Shown in pieces: positions 4,174 to 5,567 of a DNA stretch of 5,567 nucleotides. Numbering within the stretch: the stretch's first letter is position 1; each line of letters begins with the position of its first letter. Source of the stretch: Candidatus Brevefilum sp. (GTDB lineage Bacteria; Chloroflexota; Anaerolineae; Anaerolineales; Anaerolineaceae); NCBI GenBank assembly GCA_007135845.1, contig SLIC01000072.1, positions 1 through 5,567 on the forward strand, read 5' to 3'. The notes beneath the pieces are model-generated. The model was not told the origin of the DNA, did not search any database, and saw only the letters and a program-made list of their open reading frames with translations. Made by a program: the position numbers and the translations under genes.

Positions 4174-5567
4174 ATGTCTCTTCGCCTTCGGCTGACATTA
4201 ACATACGCGATAATGCTGAGCGGTGTCGTTGTGCTGCTCAGCATTGTTGTATATGCATTGGTCAATTTGCAATTGATCAATCTGATGGATAATAATCTCC
4301 AGGAAGGCGCGCGCCAAATCATCGCTCATCTCCGTGCTGATGAGATTGGCACCCTGGTTATTGACACAGATCGTACCCTGGTTTCTGAGGATTATTATTT
4401 CCAAATATGGGCGGAAGATGGACGGTTGTTAGAATACTCAGAAACCGCAAGGGATTTAACACGTGCTTTAGATGAGGATGGCTTAAACCAGGATCAATTG
4501 TGGTTAAACGATGTCAGGATCGGTCAAGAACCTCACCGAGTTTTGACAGTGCCATTGGTGGTGCAGGATCAGGCTTTTGGCTGGTTACAAGTTGGGTTAT
4601 CACTGGCTGATATCCGGTACACCCTGCAGTTGTTGCAGGTTGTTTTTGCGATCACGGCTGTATTCAGTATCGCCATTGCCACGATTATCGGCTGGATTGT
4701 GACCGGACAGACATTGGCACCCCTGAACACAATGGTTGATATTGCCAACCGGATTGCCAGTATGGATGATCTCTCACTGAGAATACCGGTTACAGCGTCA
4801 CAGAGTGATGAAATTAATGCCCTGGCTTTAACCTATAACCAAACATTTGTCCGGCTTGAACGGTTGTTTGATGCCCAACGACGGTTCTTGGCCGATGTCA
4901 GCCACGAATTGCGTACACCCCTTACGGTGATTAAGGGCAATGTGGGCTTGATGCGTTTGATGAAATCTTTTGACGAAGAATCCCTCACCAGCATCGGACA
5001 AGAAGTTGATCGTCTGACCAGGTTGGTCAGTGACCTACTGCTAATGGCACAGGCAGAGGTCGGGAAGATGCCATTAAAAATGATTCCTGTTGAAATTGAT
5101 GAACTCCTGTTTCAGGTTTTTGAGGAAATTAAGGTGCTTTCAGCAGGCAGACACGACCTTCGTATAGGTGATATAGAGCCAGTCACCATTACTGGAGACA
5201 GGGACCGCCTTAAACAAGTGTTGTTGAACCTTGGTAGTAATGCTGTAAATTACACCTCAGAGGGTGCCAAAATCTGCTTTAGCCTGAAGTCACACCGGGA
5301 GTGGGTGGCGATCACTGTGCGTGATGAAGGCGCGGGTATTCCAAAAGATGAAGTGGGAAAATTGTTTGAACGGTTTTACCGGGGTGATAAATCCCGTACC
5401 CGGGCTTCTGAGACAGCGGGTTACGGTTTGGGTCTGCCAATTGCTTATTGGATTGTACGCAACCATGGCGGCCGCATCGATGTGGATACAGAAGAGGGCC
5501 AAGGGACGACTTTCACAGTGTGGCTGCCAAAAACCCAGGAGGGAAGTCAACGGGTTTTTGTGGATGA
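4174..5567 (+). CDS. Membrane sensor histidine kinase (HAMP-HisKA-HATPase), 3' truncated by the window
   Basis: The frame is open from ATG 4174 to the window end (464 codons plus 2 nt), with essentially the whole kinase present. TM1 spans about residues 11-33 and TM2 about 155-177. They enclose an extracytoplasmic region of about 120 residues (34-154) that I do not recognise as a named sensor family; it has a beta-rich core with YYFQIWAEDGRLL (74-86) and RVLTVPLVVQDQAFGWLQVG (122-141). A HAMP linker (178-230) contains the conserved Pro183 and DEI (212-214). The dimerisation/phosphotransfer domain has FLADVSHELRTPL with His244, followed by Arg247-Thr-Pro. The ATPase domain shows the N box (Asn352, Asn356), G1 box DEGAGIP (384-390), F box LFERFYRG (397-404) and G2 box GYGLGL (416-421). 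All catalytic residues are intact. The start has no clear Shine-Dalgarno site and follows the regulator stop by 8 nt, so translational coupling is likely. It should phosphorylate the upstream OmpR-type regulator. About 10 residues follow the ATPase domain, so the stop should lie close beyond the edge. Confidence 0.95.
   Translation, partial: MSLRLRLTLTYAIMLSGVVVLLSIVVYALVNLQLINLMDNNLQEGARQIIAHLRADEIGTLVIDTDRTLVSEDYYFQIWAEDGRLLEYSETARDLTRALDEDGLNQDQLWLNDVRIGQEPHRVLTVPLVVQDQAFGWLQVGLSLADIRYTLQLLQVVFAITAVFSIAIATIIGWIVTGQTLAPLNTMVDIANRIASMDDLSLRIPVTASQSDEINALALTYNQTFVRLERLFDAQRRFLADVSHELRTPLTVIKGNVGLMRLMKSFDEESLTSIGQEVDRLTRLVSDLLLMAQAEVGKMPLKMIPVEIDELLFQVFEEIKVLSAGRHDLRIGDIEPVTITGDRDRLKQVLLNLGSNAVNYTSEGAKICFSLKSHREWVAITVRDEGAGIPKDEVGKLFERFYRGDKSRTRASETAGYGLGLPIAYWIVRNHGGRIDVDTEEGQGTTFTVWLPKTQEGSQRVFVD

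Noticed and set aside
3990..4404. Minus-strand open frames across the regulator/kinase junction
   Set aside because: They lie opposite intact response regulator and kinase sequence and lack ribosome binding sites or domains.
1..5567. Mobile element, CRISPR array or phage-like content
   Set aside because: No transposase, integrase, terminal inverted repeats, spaced repeats or att-like duplications were found.

Overview
The window looks like a chromosomal segment of a bacterium of the Chloroflexota, most likely class Anaerolineae. This is inferred from moderate GC content, the apparent pairing of a MutL-like (glutamate mutase L) C-terminus with a barrel-sandwich/KOW protein, a Thr/Pro/Glu-rich lipoprotein, and the protein sequences in general. 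No rRNA, tRNA, CRISPR array, insertion sequence or phage gene is visible. Six protein-coding genes fill the window and both end genes are cut by its edges.

Left part (1-1444, + strand): the 3' end of a gene whose product resembles the C-terminal region of the MutL/GlmL-like ASKHA family. It is followed after 43 nt by a 352-residue protein of unknown function, built from biotinyl/lipoyl-like barrel-sandwich segments, an alpha/beta middle and a C-terminal KOW-like segment. The two probably form one operon. A 233-nt gene-free stretch follows (1445-1677).

Middle (1678-3404): a lipoprotein with a clear lipobox and a type I periplasmic-binding fold resembling the BMP/PnrA family, convergent with a minus-strand PglC-like sugar-phosphate transferase (initiating phosphoglycosyl transferase). 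Their stop codons overlap within a TTAA palindrome, leaving no space for a terminator between them.

Right part (3405-5567): an 80-nt divergent intergenic region with promoter-like sequences for both strands and a 9-nt-period direct repeat. It leads into an OmpR-family response regulator and, 8 nt after it, a membrane sensor histidine kinase that runs off the window. These two should form one phosphorelay acting as an operon; the neighbouring glycan gene and lipoprotein are candidate targets only by proximity.

The most interesting signals are two. First, both the lipoprotein gene and the sugar transferase gene have a GGTA(G/C)AAT -10-like box exactly 7 nt before ATG, the layout expected of leaderless transcripts. 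Second, the MutL-like/barrel-sandwich pair appears to be an uncharacterised functional unit. Otherwise this is ordinary chromosomal content, and I see no clearly novel defence or mobile system.
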